A DNA stretch of 64,000 nt from Hydractinia symbiolongicarpus (taxonomy: Eukaryota > Cnidaria > Hydrozoa > Anthoathecata > Hydractiniidae). Numbering within the stretch: position 1 is the first letter of the stretch; the number at the start of each line of letters is the position of its first letter. A model generated the notes under the pieces. That model ran no database searches. It saw nothing but the letters and a program-made list of their open reading frames with translations, and was not told where the DNA came from. The stretch covers positions 11,431,501 through 11,495,500 of the forward strand of contig NC_079886.1 in the NCBI RefSeq assembly GCF_029227915.1. Direction: 5' to 3'. A program made the translations under genes and the position numbers. Positions 36,462-47,968 of this stretch are shown here, one piece after another.

Positions 36462-37134
36462 TGTTCTGCCCGGATTGCGAAACGGCCTTTTTATAAACAG
36501 GACAGCCGGTATGTACGCATGGCCTCATTATTATTTTTTTGCCCTGATTATGTAGTGGCGACCGGATTATGAACGTAGGCCCAGCAGACTGTGTGATTGG
36601 CATTTTTTCTTCGAACTTTTGTGAATGAAACGTTCAGGAATTATTGTTACAGAATGACGGATTTCGTGCTTTATGTACCCGATGAAGTTTATTTTATGCT
36701 GTTAAACACCTTTTGAACCAAATAACTAATTTTAAAGCTGTGAATTTCGTTTTTACTTTGAAGCTCGAATCTGTGTTGTTTTTTATCTCCCGTGTTGAAC
36801 ATGATAATTTGTATATATATTACAAAATGTTTAAACCTCTAATACATTGGAGCACAACTGATCAAAGAGTAAATTAATAGTTATTTAAAATTTGTTTTGA
36901 TTTTCCCAACCACACATTGTTCTTGGATGTTCTTGTTCATTGTTCTGAATAATAATAATAATAATAATAATAATCTGAATAAATAAAGTACTGAATAATA
37001 TTTTTTAAACTATGGTAAGTAATAAGCCGGCCTGTCTTGATTATGTTGTTCTGATTATGTATTTTCTGTCCTGTTCTTAACCGGGGCAAGCTGCCGTACA
37101 TAATCAGGGCAGGGTTTATTATCCGGGCAGAACA
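36462..37134. mobile_element. MITE with TGTTCTGCCCGGAT ends
   Basis: TGTTCTGCCCGGATT at 36462 is repeated inversely as ATCCGGGCAGAACA ending at 37134. Subterminal CCTGATTATGTA-like motifs occur in both orientations inside each end. There is no transposase, and a target duplication could not be identified. It contains an (AAT)n run at 36948-36974. Confidence 0.5.
36948..36974. repeat. (AAT)n microsatellite
   Basis: About nine AAT units inside the 36462-37134 element. Confidence 0.9.
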
Positions 37135-37351
37135 GATATATCAAAGGCGATGAAAAGTTACATAAGGCAAAGTTAGTTTGCATAAATTAACATACATTAT
37201 ACTGCAACAACCGTGCATGCAAATAATAAAGAAAATCGCTAGCTCTTCTTGAAAATCCACAAGAATTCGCCGCCACACAACAAAATCGATGAAACTATAT
37301 CGCATTTGTTATCGCATTTGTAGTTTAAATATTTCCTGTTTCTTGAGTTAA

Positions 37352-37612
37352 AGGCCGGCGCAAATGCATCAAAATTTTCATTAAAATTCATCAAACTGGT
37401 GATTTTGATGAAAATTTTGATTTATTTGAGTTGAATTAAAATCTTCATCAAAACTGAAAGGAAGAAAAAAAAAGAACATCGATTTAATTATTTTGATGAA
37501 AAGTTTGTTCAAGAACAAACTTTTCATCAAAATAATTTCGTTCATCAAAATAGATTTTAGTTTTTGATGCATTTGAGTTGATTTCATCAAAAATTGTTGA
37601 TTTCCGCCGGCG
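37352..37612. repeat. Foldback-type repeat with central 24-bp palindrome
   Basis: The outer ends are GGCCGGCGCAAATGCATC and GATTTCCGCCGGCG. The interior is built from TTTGATGAA/TTCATCAAA in both orientations. At the centre, 37487-37510 and 37513-37536 are exact reverse complements around two bases. The pattern is that of a foldback MITE; no transposase. Confidence 0.6.
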
Positions 37613-37640
37613 AAGGCGGAATCTTTAATATCGCCTGGGA

Positions 37641-37674
37641 AGATAGATAGATAGATAGATAGGTAGGTAGGTAG
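37641..37674. repeat. (GATA)n/(GGTA)n microsatellite
   Basis: Five GATA units followed by about three GGTA units. Confidence 0.9.
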
Positions 37675-38639
37675 TTGTTGATAATGTTGATAGCTAGCTA
37701 GAATAATTTCCATGCTAGACTCATCGTTTGAACACTGCTTAAAAAGCCTACACCCTGGAGGTAGCTAGCTATATGTCTATGTAATGTAAGTAGCTGCAGT
37801 ATTTTAAACATTTTGAAAGTATCAATTGTGGATGCAAAACAGTATATAATCCAATTTATAGTGAGGCAGAATGTAATTCAGAAGAAATTCAGCCGTATAT
37901 CACGGTATATAATACTGTGGAAAATAATTCTTTAAAAAATTTAACTGGAAATATTTTGTTATTCTTTCTGGATCCTAATAGTTATAGACTGTTTGCTGCT
38001 ATTGAAAAAATCCACTAGAAACAAAATCGAATGTGCATGTAACTTCCAGATTTAAACCAGCATAGAAACTGGCGGAGGTAGAATGTGCACACGTGATCAG
38101 ATAAAACGTACTGAGTATCCTTTCATTGTGAACTTCGCGTGTTGGTGCAACCTCGAACCCAGGGTTTATAAAAAGAAAACCAGCCCTGGGGTTAAGGTTG
38201 GTGTTGGGGCTAATCATCGCTTTGGAAAATAAGGGGTGCATATGTATCAGCTTTGAAAGAACAACTGTCGTATCACGGTAAACAAGGGCGGCAAGTAGTT
38301 GCAACTATATACTAGTTTTAAAGATTAAAATCGAAAGTTAAAGCTCGTGCAGTGTAGCATAATGAAGATCGTCTTATAATGCGCCATCTCTGATGTTATA
38401 TAATTACGTCATTTCCTTCTGTACTACAATTTTGTAAGCACGTAGACTAAAGCTATATTCCGCAGAACTAATTAATTATCAATGAATTTTAATTTAAAGA
38501 GGAATTGTTGAGGCTGGATATTTTTGGTGAAAGATAATGTATTATAGCTATAAAATCGTTACAAGACAAGTCACGATTTTATATCTTTTTTCAGATTCTT
38601 GCTAATGGCGGAAATCTTTAAGCCGCAGGGCTTCTTGTT
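37675..38639. other. No gene seen
   Basis: The 101-codon minus frame at 37999-38304 has no recognisable domain. Around 38505-38575 the sequence resembles 20685-20745 (GTTGA...TTTTTGGTGAAAG), suggesting another low-copy dispersed repeat. Confidence 0.4.
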
Positions 38640-39002
38640 TTACAAATTGGGTTCATCGTCAAAATCACAAAGCAGATCAAACACATTTCTAGATTCCTCT
38701 TCTTCCGGCTCCCCCGCATCGTCGTCATTGTCTTCTTCGCCAGTAACTCGATTATAAGCATTCCGCTCTTCTTCATCAATTCTGCAAACCGTGTCCAGAT
38801 TCAAAACTCATAAAGTAGGGTCTTGATCGACCAAGGGATCAATATCATGGAAAGGATCTATCGTCGGTAGCTTATCTAATCTAAGTACAATGGTGTCGTA
38901 TATTCCAGCGGCTTTCCATCCATTAATGATGATATCTTTACCACCGGCTGATGTAATGTAGTTGCAAAAGGCAATCGTCCAATCAGCATGCAAAGGCTTC
39001 AA
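38640..39002 (-). pseudogene. Tigger/pogo DDE transposase, C-terminal relic
   Basis: The minus frame starts MKPLHADWTIAFCNYITSA and continues with GWKAAGIYDTI and DPFHDIDP, the usual end of the DDE_1 endonuclease core in Tigger/jerky transposases. One in-frame stop (38808-38810) interrupts it. The same frame then runs on through a strongly acidic tail to a second stop at 38640-38642. The catalytic part upstream is absent, and the sequence above 39002 has another stop in frame. Confidence 0.6.
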
Positions 39003-40966
39003 CGTTGTCTCTTTTTTATATCAGGAGGGCGAGCCAAGTGAGGGAGAGTCAAGAAATTACTTTCAAAAACAGCAAATTTTTTAAAAATTTTGTGAATAAA
39101 ATTTCGCGAATCGACAATTCAGAAAGTTTGTACTGAATAAACTTTCGCTAATGGCCATTTTAAAAAGTTTTGCGAGACAAAGTTTCTCCAAATAAAGTAT
39201 TATTTTGTAATAAAATGTTCTAGCTCTATCATAACATTCCAAAAATATAAAAAAAATAAGCAAAACAACACGGTACCTTTCAAATTATATGTACGGCTCA
39301 GGTTATTAGGAATAAAATATTAAAACGCAACGCAGATTAACGAAAAAAAAAATTTAGATTGGAACCTTAATCCAGGTTAATTGATAAACTGCGAAGTGTG
39401 ACAAGTGTAACAAAAGAAGAAAAAAAAAGGTAAAATAAAATTCGTTTGCTGCCACACTGAATAAGCACCAAAAATTAAAAAAAAATGATAGTGCATTGCA
39501 CACTATCATTAAAACCACTAGAAAATCAATTTCATCAAACCAGTGTCAAATATTTATACCATTCTACGAAATAATACATATTTTCTTTTACGCGTTTACA
39601 TATATTACCCATGACAAAAACACAATTTGACGTTTCAAAACAAACATACATCCAGGTGAGATCCTTTTTTGAATAATAACTGGAATCCTTTCTCATGGAA
39701 ATAGGCGCTTTTTTACGAGAGCAACATCCACAAAGGGAATTTACTTTAAATATATAATTTATACTTGGACTTGGATTTTTTTAAATACACGTTGAAAATC
39801 CCAGAAAAATACTGCTAACTCCGCCCACCGGAACGAGAAAATTTTGTGAACGATTAAAAAATGGTAATTTTGAATTTATATTTATTTAAAATCGTTAAAT
39901 TTAAAAAAAATAAAGAACCCGAATTACCACGTATTTTTGGGTCCGACCCCGAAGGAAATTGTGAGAAAAACTGGTAAAAAATTAGCGAATTGCAAAAATT
40001 AGAATATTTCACGAAGAATAAAGTTTGCGAATCACAAATAATTATTACTGAAAATTGCTAACATTGAGTCTCTGCGTGATTTTTTTTAAACACTAAAAAA
40101 ATTTTCGGATCTTATTTTCACGATTGATATGCCTTTTTGCAGTACAATTTTTTTTTCATTGGAAAGATTTTGATACAAAAGGCGGAATAAATTTTTGCAA
40201 TTAAATGTTATCGCAAAAAACGCGGAATAGCTGTTGGTGATTATAACAGCCATTTATAAAAACAAAGAAAAATTATGACAAAAACATGTAATATATCTAA
40301 ACAGTGTCAAAATGAAATACTAAGTAAAATATGTCACTCTAAACATTGTCAATTTCCTCGTTTCGTTCCTCGTTGTGTCTTCAAGACTTTTATGTATTTT
40401 TTTTCAATTTAATTTAATAGCTTGTTAAAGGAATCGCGGATCTTAAATTGCAGCTGACAAATTTTTTGCCATTGGCTCTGTACAGTGTAATTTTTGCGAA
40501 ATATAATTATTACAACAGATTTAATTTAATTTTTGTCACAAAATGCACTACCTTTAGGAATTGCAACAATTAATGTTACAAAATTATTAAAAAATGCCAA
40601 AAATAACAGTAAAAAAAACCATACTAAAAATGCAGAGGTAGCCATGAAAAACATTTTCAGAATTTTTTTTTTAAAATCGATAAAAAATAATAGAATTGCA
40701 AAAATTAATGTCGTAAGATTGTTAAAACGTAATAATTTATGTTGCAGAGTGTAAAGAATAAGCATTGAAACCACTATAATTTATATTACAAAATCAAATT
40801 TTTTCATCTTTAAATCACAATAATTTAGGTATAGCGCCAAAAATCGGGGAGAATAAAAACTCTGCAAAATTAACTTCCACAAAAATTTCTTCCCTACGAT
40901 AGACATTTTTTAGTTGCAAAAAATAGACTTGCATCCCTAAACCCAATATATATACATGTGTATCTA
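39003..40966. other. AT-rich stretch, no gene seen
   Basis: Very AT-rich DNA with a small hairpin (AATGATAGTG and CACTATCATT at 39484-39510). The mirror frames at 40526-40774 on both strands are low-complexity Lys/Asn or Phe/Leu strings and are not convincing genes. Confidence 0.5.
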
Positions 40967-40972
40967 TTTATT
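40967..40972 (-). promoter_or_regulatory. Poly(A) signal for the DNAJC22-like gene
   Basis: AATAAA on the minus strand, 48 nt beyond the stop codon at 41020. Position and orientation suit 3'-end formation of that gene. Confidence 0.6.
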
Positions 40973-41019
40973 GTTTTTAAATTAAAACCTAAAGATTAAC
41001 GTTACACAAAATAAAAACA

Positions 41020-42069
41020 CTAAAATTCAGTCCTTTCAGAATCTTGCCTTGATTTTGAGTTCTTTCTACTAGTTAAAATATCATAAGCTTCTTGAATTTC
41101 CATAAACTTTTGTTGTGCTTCCTCTTTGTTCTCCTTGTTTTTATCAGGATGCCATTTCCGTACTAATTTCTTGTAGATTCTTTTTATCTCTTCGTTACTA
41201 GCAGTTTCGTTTACACCTAAAACTTTCCTAGCATTCGCCTCACCTTTCGGATCTAAAGCTTTTATTAACTCGTCATAAATGTTCTTCCATCCATGTTTCT
41301 TTCCCTGTTCGTATAATTCCCACACAGTGCTTTTGAATTCTAGCCATACAGGTGATTTGAAGAAATGATTTACCGAGTCACGTATTTTTATCGTTTCTCC
41401 GTCATCAGTTGTAATCTCAGCGTTAAAGTAAAAGAAACACATCCATAAAGCCATGATGATAAACATACACCAAGAAAACAATAAAACTCGCTTACACAAA
41501 GAATTCCGCCTATAAGTTTGTCTGTATTCCCGAAAGTATTGAAATGTACACGTGGCAGCTAGAGCGCAATACATACAGCTTGCTTCTTCACTAGTGAGGA
41601 AAGACAAGAGAGAAAAACATGTTAAGGTTGCAAGAAAGGGAAACTTAAATCCTCCCTGTTCTCTACCAATATTGCCAATCATGTGGGTCCCAGTGGTCAC
41701 ACCTACTGAAACTAAAACACCAACTACAAAATACGGTGTTTCTTCAGGAAGTGCCATTCTAACTAGAATCCCATAAAAATATCCAACCATTAGCTGCCCG
41801 GCAAAACGAACAATTTGAAAGCGTGGGTATTTCCTAAGCTGGAGCTTTCTAGTAAACTCTTGTAAAAACTCTTCAGTTTCATTCGCATCTTCTACATAAT
41901 CAGGTATCCTCCACAAGTCTCTTATCCAACCAAGGAGGCATACTCCTCCTAAGGTGGACCACCAGGCAAACGCTTGTCGATCACGTCCAAGATAAAAATG
42001 ATGGACCCCAAACCAACCAAAAAACAACCAAAGAAAATATGTAATGAATAAACTTTTGTTCTGAACCAT
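41020..42069 (-). CDS. DNAJC22: DnaJ homologue subfamily C member 22 (wurst-type membrane co-chaperone)
   Basis: Single-exon CDS of 349 codons; human DNAJC22 has about 341. The N terminus carries the TM2-type region (residues ~5-50: LWLFFGWFGVHHFYLGRDRQ, then WWSTLGGVCLLGW with IRDLWRIPDYV). Several further hydrophobic segments span ~85-225. A C-terminal J domain (~278-335) has the HPD motif at 307-309, needed to stimulate Hsp70 ATPase. TM segments first and J domain last is the family's own order. In insects the orthologue (wurst) acts in clathrin-mediated endocytosis; the role here is inferred. On the minus strand TTTCTTTCTTTTAG ends 14 nt before the ATG, a good acceptor, so a 5'-UTR intron is likely. 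No frame damage. Confidence 0.95.
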   Translation of the reverse strand: MVQNKSLFITYFLWLFFGWFGVHHFYLGRDRQAFAWWSTLGGVCLLGWIRDLWRIPDYVEDANETEEFLQEFTRKLQLRKYPRFQIVRFAGQLMVGYFYGILVRMALPEETPYFVVGVLVSVGVTTGTHMIGNIGREQGGFKFPFLATLTCFSLLSFLTSEEASCMYCALAATCTFQYFREYRQTYRRNSLCKRVLLFSWCMFIIMALWMCFFYFNAEITTDDGETIKIRDSVNHFFKSPVWLEFKSTVWELYEQGKKHGWKNIYDELIKALDPKGEANARKVLGVNETASNEEIKRIYKKLVRKWHPDKNKENKEEAQQKFMEIQEAYDILTSRKNSKSRQDSERTEF

Positions 42070-42089
42070 TTTTTAAATTCAGTCTAAAA

Positions 42090-42598
42090 GAAAGAAATAC
42101 TTCTCGCATTAATATAACTTAAGATACCTTGGAACTAGTCTGTTGGGTCCACCAGAAAACCCCAAAAGTGCTGAGGGACGAACAGGCTCCCATAAAACAT
42201 CAACAGCACATAAAATATTAGGATTTAATATACAAGTGAGTGCAACTTCTAAAAAATGACAACTTTTAGAGTTTAGCTATGAATGAATGAATGAATGAAA
42301 TATATTTCCAGCTAAAAACATCTAAAAAACTTTATAACGAGTCGTTGTATAAATATATATAAGCAAAACATATATTAAAAAAGATATTTACATTGCTCAG
42401 TGAAGCTGAGAATACAAAGAAAAAAAACCTAAAGTCTATCGAGTCAATTTAACCTAAAGGGGGAGAGTAGTGGTGATCAAATTGGGGTGGTTGCGTAGCT
42501 TAAATAGTATAAATTGATTAGGTTATGGAGGTTGGACTATGCAATAGTGTACTATGTGTAACACCGTGCGGGGTTATATATATATATATACAAAAAAA
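42090..42598. other. Upstream flank of DNAJC22
   Basis: Probably holds the 5'-UTR intron and promoter, but neither start site nor first exon can be fixed. It contains a short (GAAT)n run near 42280 and (TA)n at 42575-42590. Confidence 0.4.
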
Positions 42599-43045
42599 TC
42601 TATATAATAATACGCCAGTTCCGTGTATCTGTAACAGGCAAAGTGGATGTGTTGTTTTTTCTAAAGAAACAGCCGCGGTAACATGTCACTTTTGCTAAAC
42701 TTTTATTTTTATTCTGTCTTTTGTGTGCTTTTTCAAATTGATTTAAATTTTTTTGTTTTAAAAAAGTCACGGTTAATTTAATTTATTGTTCTCGTAAAAA
42801 CCTTTGTGTAATGATGTAAACTTTATTATACAAAAGTCACGGGTAATTAATTTTTATTATTCTCTTAAGCATGTGTCTATTGTTATATGAAAACATGTTG
42901 TTTTTATATATTCCCGCTTGAATTGATTTAACAATAAAACGTTTTGACGAAAAGAACAATGAATTTTATGGTTAATTTCGCTCACTATTTCGCTGTTTCT
43001 TTATTCGGTATATATAGTGGATTTTTCCACGGGACTAAATACTAG
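42599..43045 (+). mobile_element. Non-autonomous Helitron (447 bp)
   Basis: It starts TCTATATAATAATACGCC after an A and ends ACTAG before a T. A hairpin (GTGGA-TTTT-TCCAC, 43017-43030) lies 15 nt before the 3' end, as expected for Helitrons. The first 35 bp match Helitron A at 12796; the interior differs. No coding. Confidence 0.85.
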
Positions 43046-43139
43046 TATATATATAATAAGTTTACTAAGCTAAATAGTAAGTAATAAAAAAATACCTAGA
43101 TAAAAGCAACAAACAATAAATATATAAAAACAAAAAAAA

Positions 43140-43984
43140 CAAAACAAAGAATTTACAATTGGTGGAGTAGATACTTGTTCAGGGAAGAAAAAAAACTCTG
43201 GATAAAAGTTTTTCCTCTAATTTTTACTGGTATATAAGCTATACCATAGGATGTTAAACCTTGCAAAAAGGAAGTTAGTTTTGAAGTGTGTTTTGCCAAG
43301 TGCGACAGTTCTGTTACTAGGAGCAATTAGGCTTTTAGAAGTACTATGAGGTTTTACAAAAATGTTATTTATACACAATGGAAGTTTGTTATTTTTTAGA
43401 TTCCAAATAAGTTTAGCCTCGTTAAGTGTTTTTATTGAGTTAAAGGTTAAGATCTTTAGCTTAGAAAACAAAGGAGATAAGGGTGCTTTATTATCACTAA
43501 ATGCTATGAGACGCACAGCCTTTCTCATGCTAACCTTGATTGGTTCTAATATTGTAGGTTAAGCTTGCCCAACTTTTAATACTGTAGGTGACGTGACATT
43601 GAAAAAAAAGAGAAGTAGATCATACGCATTGGAGCAAGATGTCTTAATTTTGCAATAATGCTCTGACCAGGATAGGTTTTCATCTAAAATAACTCCAAGG
43701 TATTTACAAGATTTTTTATTATTGATCTATCTATTTTTTTTCAGAGGACTTAGAAATATTCAGGGTTAATTTATTAGCTTTAACCAGTCTGAAACAAGCG
43801 ACAATTCAGTATTCATCGTTTGCTCAAGATATCTCGAGTTTTCATGAGAAAAAAACAAACTAGTATCATCTGCAAATAGGTGGAATTCAAGAATTTTAGA
43901 GGCTAAGTGTATATCATTGATATATAGGAGGAACAACAAGGGCCCCAGGACACTTCCTTGGGGTACCCCACACTGAATGACGCG
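43140..43984 (-). pseudogene. LINE reverse transcriptase fragment
   Basis: The minus frame 44002-43766 encodes the RT palm: CGVPQGSVLGPLLFLLYIND and the catalytic FADDTSLF. A second minus frame (43528-43217) encodes the C-terminal region (RKAVRLIAFSDNKAP). The two are in different frames with a damaged link between 43529 and 43765. Everything upstream of CGVPQGS is missing, and a MITE starts at that point, so the LINE is truncated there or interrupted by it. No endonuclease is present. Confidence 0.8.
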
Positions 43985-44428
43985 GGTACCAATAAGCTGC
44001 ATACGCCGTAAAAAGTACGGGCGTTTTCGGGCGAGTTTCGGCGTTTTGAAAAAAAATCATGTATTCGCCCAAAAAAAACCCATAGGCCCAAACAATGCCC
44101 GAAAACAAAAAACAAAAAAACAGACACTAATATGATTAAAAAAAACTATAAAAATTAAAATAAACTTACTATGTGGTAGCAAAGTTCTTAAAAGAACTGT
44201 TTTTGATGGTTTTTGATAAAGTTTACTTTATAAATAACTTATATATAAACTTTATTAACTCCTTTCTCTTCAAGCGCCTTCTTCCCAGCCATCGTTCGCA
44301 TGGTTTGTTACAAGGAATTGCATTTCGGGAATGTTCCGGACGAGTTCAGGACAGTGCGGGCAGTTTCGGGGGTCAACTGCCAATTTTATTTGAAAAGTCG
44401 CTCATTTGCGGTTTATCGGCACCCCCTT
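43984..44428. mobile_element. MITE with AGCTGCATACGCCG-type ends, long copy
   Basis: The left end reads GGGTACCAATAAGCTGCATA then CGCCG. The right end (GCGGTTTATCGGCACCCCC) is an imperfect inverse. Internal sequence near 44355 (GTGCGGGCAGTTTCGGGG) matches the short copy at 47806-47968. It abuts the LINE reverse transcriptase fragment. No transposase. Confidence 0.55.
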
Positions 44429-45916
44429 ACTGAATGATTTTGCTCATGAAAAGAATATTTCCAATTTTGGTTTTTCGTAGCCTTTCATTTAAATAGCTTC
44501 TAAACCAATAGCTAGCTACAGCTAACGCTTAGAGTTTTTAATACAAAAGTAATGCCTACAGACGACCTCATTACTGCTATCTATGTCATTAATTAGCTAT
44601 AGCTAGCTAGTGAAACCTGGAAGACGAAACGAAAACGAAAGTTAAAAAAAAGTAGAAACAATGTGAAAAGATGCCTGTTTAAAGGTATCTATCACCTACC
44701 TACGAGTCTTTAAGCTCATTTAAGAAATATGCTTATCTAGTGCTTAAGATATTACTTTACATTTAATATTAGCTCAGCTGCTAAAAACTGAACACGTGTC
44801 GTCAGCTAAAGGTCTTTGCTGTTTGTTTTGCTAGCCTTTGCCGTTTTGCCATTTTTTGAGTTTTTTCGTCCTCAGCCAACGGAGGACTTTCTGGGCCACC
44901 GACCCTCGACCTTGCATCGGAATGTACAACCTTACCCCGGGCCATGTTTTATCTTCATTGCTGCCGGGAGACACGGTGATACAAACGACACCGTTCCGAT
45001 GTCAGAAAAGATACAAGATGCCCTGGGGACGAGGTGAAGTAACAGACACATAACCAGCAGAACTACAATCCCATCCCCAGATATTTTTCCACTTTTTAAA
45101 ATGCGCGAATGAGGTACAATATTCTTTAGAACTAGCCGCTTTTCAAAAAGTGCCAAAAAAACATTTTTATTTATTGTATTATTACCGTATTAATGTTCTT
45201 AGCTTTTTATAAATATACTTACGATGTTAGCTCTCATTATCCTCTCATCGATAGATTATTATAACCATATATTTTAGTCGATTCGCAGAGAGAAGAAATC
45301 TTGATTTATGAAAACGCGGAAAAAGCGATAAATGATATTATTCTGCGTCCTTCACCTTTATTGACATAAAACTTTGAAAAAGGCAACCCAAACAGATTCG
45401 TAATTAAGGTTGCGATAACGACATTGGTATTTTTTTCTCATGGAGTCGTACACAACCCCATCAATGCGATGGAATTGTGTGTTCAATAAGCGAAAGTAAA
45501 TACTTCAAAAGATGAATATATAGTTAAATTAGATAAGAATTCGAACCAATAAGTTACAATTAGCTACAACTTAGCATCAAAATACAATATGGTGGAATAG
45601 CATGAAATAGGAGGTCAAGTTTTTAACACTTTAGGCTTACTTACTCACGAACCAGTGTCGGAACCGCCGGGGAGAGAGATATATGTTTATTCGTTCCCGG
45701 CGCAAAGTGTTAAAACCGCAAAACCGCTCGCTTCTCCATACACCCCCCTACACCCCTGACACCCCATCTGCGCATGCGCCAATAAATTTGGAAAATCAGA
45801 CAGAATTCAACAAACATCCGCGCATGCGCAAAACGAGAAACAAGAGATTTCAAAATTATGGGCTTAATCAATAAATTCAAAAAAATTTATTGATAAAAAA
45901 ATTTACTATAATAAAT
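44429..45916. other. No recognised gene
   Basis: A GC-richer patch at 44816-45060 has overlapping frames of 71-74 codons on both strands with no known domain. Around 45650-45860 sits a region with GCGCATGCGC-type motifs leading into the DUF4116-type gene, possibly its promoter or element flank. Confidence 0.4.
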
Positions 45917-46476
45917 AAAGAGAAAATGAGTCTGTTTCATCATATTCCAGATTGTTTCAAAAAGCAGGAAATGTGTATCAAGGAAGTTGAAAGGAGCCCC
46001 CATATGCTCAAGTTTGTTTCAGATTGTTTCAAAACGCAGGAAATGTGTAATATTGCTGTTAAATATGATCCTTATATGATATCACATGTTCCGGATACAT
46101 TCATGACCCAGGAAATGTGTAGCAATATGGCTGAGGAGTATCCCCATATGCTCGAATATGTTCCCAATCATCTACAAATACAGGAAATGTGCAATGAGCA
46201 GTTGAGGACTGCCCTCTTTGGTTTGAGTATGTTCCGGATCATCTAAAAACACAGGAAATGTGTGGCAGGGCCGTTGAGAGGTATCCATATGTGCTCAAGC
46301 ATGTTCCGGATCAATTCAAGACGCAGAAAATGTGTAATAAAGCAGTTCGGGAGGTGGCCTGGTTGCTCGAGCTTGTTCCAGATGATTTCAAGAGTCAGTA
46401 CATGTGCATGAAAGCCGTTGCAGAGGATCCCTCTATGGTCGTATATGATCCAGATTATCTTCTGGATTTGAACTGA
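45917..46476 (+). pseudogene. DUF4116-type repeat protein, frameshifted
   Basis: From the ATG at 45917 the protein is a string of about seven 24-residue repeats of the form VPD-x-FKTQEMC-x2-AVE-x-P, with motifs such as CFKTQEMC, HLKTQEMC and QFKTQKMC. This is the DUF4116 pattern, common in large DNA viruses of protists and in virus-like elements of cnidarians and other invertebrates. One frameshift near 46196 takes the first frame to a stop at 46246, while the repeat pattern carries on in a second frame to 46476. The protein is probably of mobile-element origin: the gene is followed by a Cys-rich ORF whose relative sits in the Polinton-like block. Its biochemical role is unknown. Confidence 0.7.
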
Positions 46477-46755
46477 TGCACGAGAGCCGTTGTAGAAGCT
46501 CGATTTGTGGATGATGTATTGAAAAAAAAGTCAACCGGATATTTTTAAAATGGATACGAACCCTATATAATAAAATGAGTATCAAATTAGCATTCGAAAT
46601 CTTCAAGAAATTAAAGAAATATTGAAATTATTTTTTTATCGGCGTTCGAATTAGCACGATAGTTTTTAGGTTCCGGTATAAACCCTCAGCAGTCTGCGAC
46701 CGTGATTTAGAGCAAGAGACTGAAGAAAATGTTAGGACTCGCGATTTAAAAAAAG

Positions 46756-46974
46756 ATGAGTAATGGCACTATACAGGATTTTATATTTCTAGCAAAATAT
46801 GAAATAAAAACGATAAAGGAACAGTGCGATGATGGTGAATGTGTGCTTGATGAATATGATAAATGTAAATGTGGTAGAAAACTTGTGGTGCAAGGTAAAA
46901 AGTTGTGTTGGCGTTGTTATCAGGAATATACAATATATAACGGTGGTTTTTGTAAATGTTTGAGCAAAAAATAA
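46756..46974 (+). CDS. Small Cys-rich protein, relative of the 52894 ORF
   Basis: A 72-codon frame from an ATG with an A-rich leader. The C-terminal half holds a Cys pattern (CDDGECVLDEYDKCKCGRK, then LCWRCYQEY and NGGFCKC) that looks zinc-binding. The ORF at 52894-53082 shares C..C..VLD.YD.C.CGR, LCW.CY.EY and YNGG.C.C. I do not recognise the family. A neighbouring DUF4116-type gene upstream, and Polinton-type genes next to its relative, suggest a virus-like-element accessory protein. Confidence 0.55.
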   Translation: MSNGTIQDFIFLAKYEIKTIKEQCDDGECVLDEYDKCKCGRKLVVQGKKLCWRCYQEYTIYNGGFCKCLSKK

Positions 46975-47805
46975 AAAGTATTTATCAAATTTTTTTTACT
47001 TGCGCCCCGCCGAAGGGGCACACATTTAGTGGACCGCGGGTATATAGTGTTTGTGTTGTGTATGGCAGAAAATTTTTTTCCACTTTCTACTTTCTACGGG
47101 GGACCTCTGCTCAATCTTCCAACCCGGCTCTAATATATATAACACAACCTATGTGTTTGGTGCCCACCAAGACAAAAAAAAACTCATCGAGCAAAACTTT
47201 TTTTGTCTCGGTGTCCTTGTTGTCTCTAAAGATCTGAATGCGATAAAAAATGTTAAGCGAGATTCTTTTGTTATGCTAATATGGAGCTTTGTAATATGAA
47301 CCTTCGTTTCCCTCGTTTAATGTGCTTAAACGTGAATTTATCTTCGAGAATAGAATTGTTTTTGTCTGAACCACGTTGTTGCCAAACGTGTTAAAGGATT
47401 ACTTATGTCTTATATGAAATTAAAGTTAGGACGGTTCCTGGCGTTGATACAAAGGTTGCAATTTATGAATGCATCGAAATTTATAAAGGATGTTACATGT
47501 TAAGGTTGTTATCTGATGTTAAGGTACATTATGATGTCAATTATCTCTAAAGATTTGACTGTGATAAAAAAAGCCAATTAAGAACAGAACATTTCATGCA
47601 TATACGGCCAAAACTGACATTTTGTTGGTCTTGCCTTCCTGATCTGGCTTGTCGTAGTAGCTTTACTGGTGTAGCTAGGGAGCTAAATACTATTTTTAAA
47701 TTCTTCTAAAATTACTTTTACTAGCTAATATAGCTAGCTAGCTACACAAAATAGTGCTTTAATTACCTTTAAAAAACCTTTGTCCTGCTTTGCATGATTT
47801 TATCA
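46975..47805. other. No gene seen
   Basis: Contains overlapping frames at 46956-47299 without recognisable domains and a GC-richer patch (GCGCCCCGCCGAAGGGGC near 47002). It could be a flank of the virus-like fragment upstream. Confidence 0.4.
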
Positions 47806-47968
47806 ACAAGATTGCTGATTAGCTGCATACGCCGTAAAAAGTTAGGGCTAGTCCAGAGAGTCCGGAAAAGTGCGTGCAGTTTCAGGGGACAACCTATAAC
47901 TTAATTCAAAAAGCCGCCAAACTCACCCTTTTATATCCGGGCGTTTGCAGCTTATCGGCACCCTCTTT
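47806..47968. mobile_element. MITE with AGCTGCATACGCCG-type ends, short copy
   Basis: The left end GCTGATTAGCTGCATACGCC is inversely matched by GGGCGTTTGCAGCTTATCGG at the right. The core GTGCGTGCAGTTTCAGGGG corresponds to the interior of the 43984-44428 copy. An internally deleted member of that family. Confidence 0.6.

Noticed and set aside
40526-40774. Mirror frames, one Lys/Asn-rich, one hydrophobic
   Set aside because: Low-complexity AT-rich sequence; codon content simply reflects composition.
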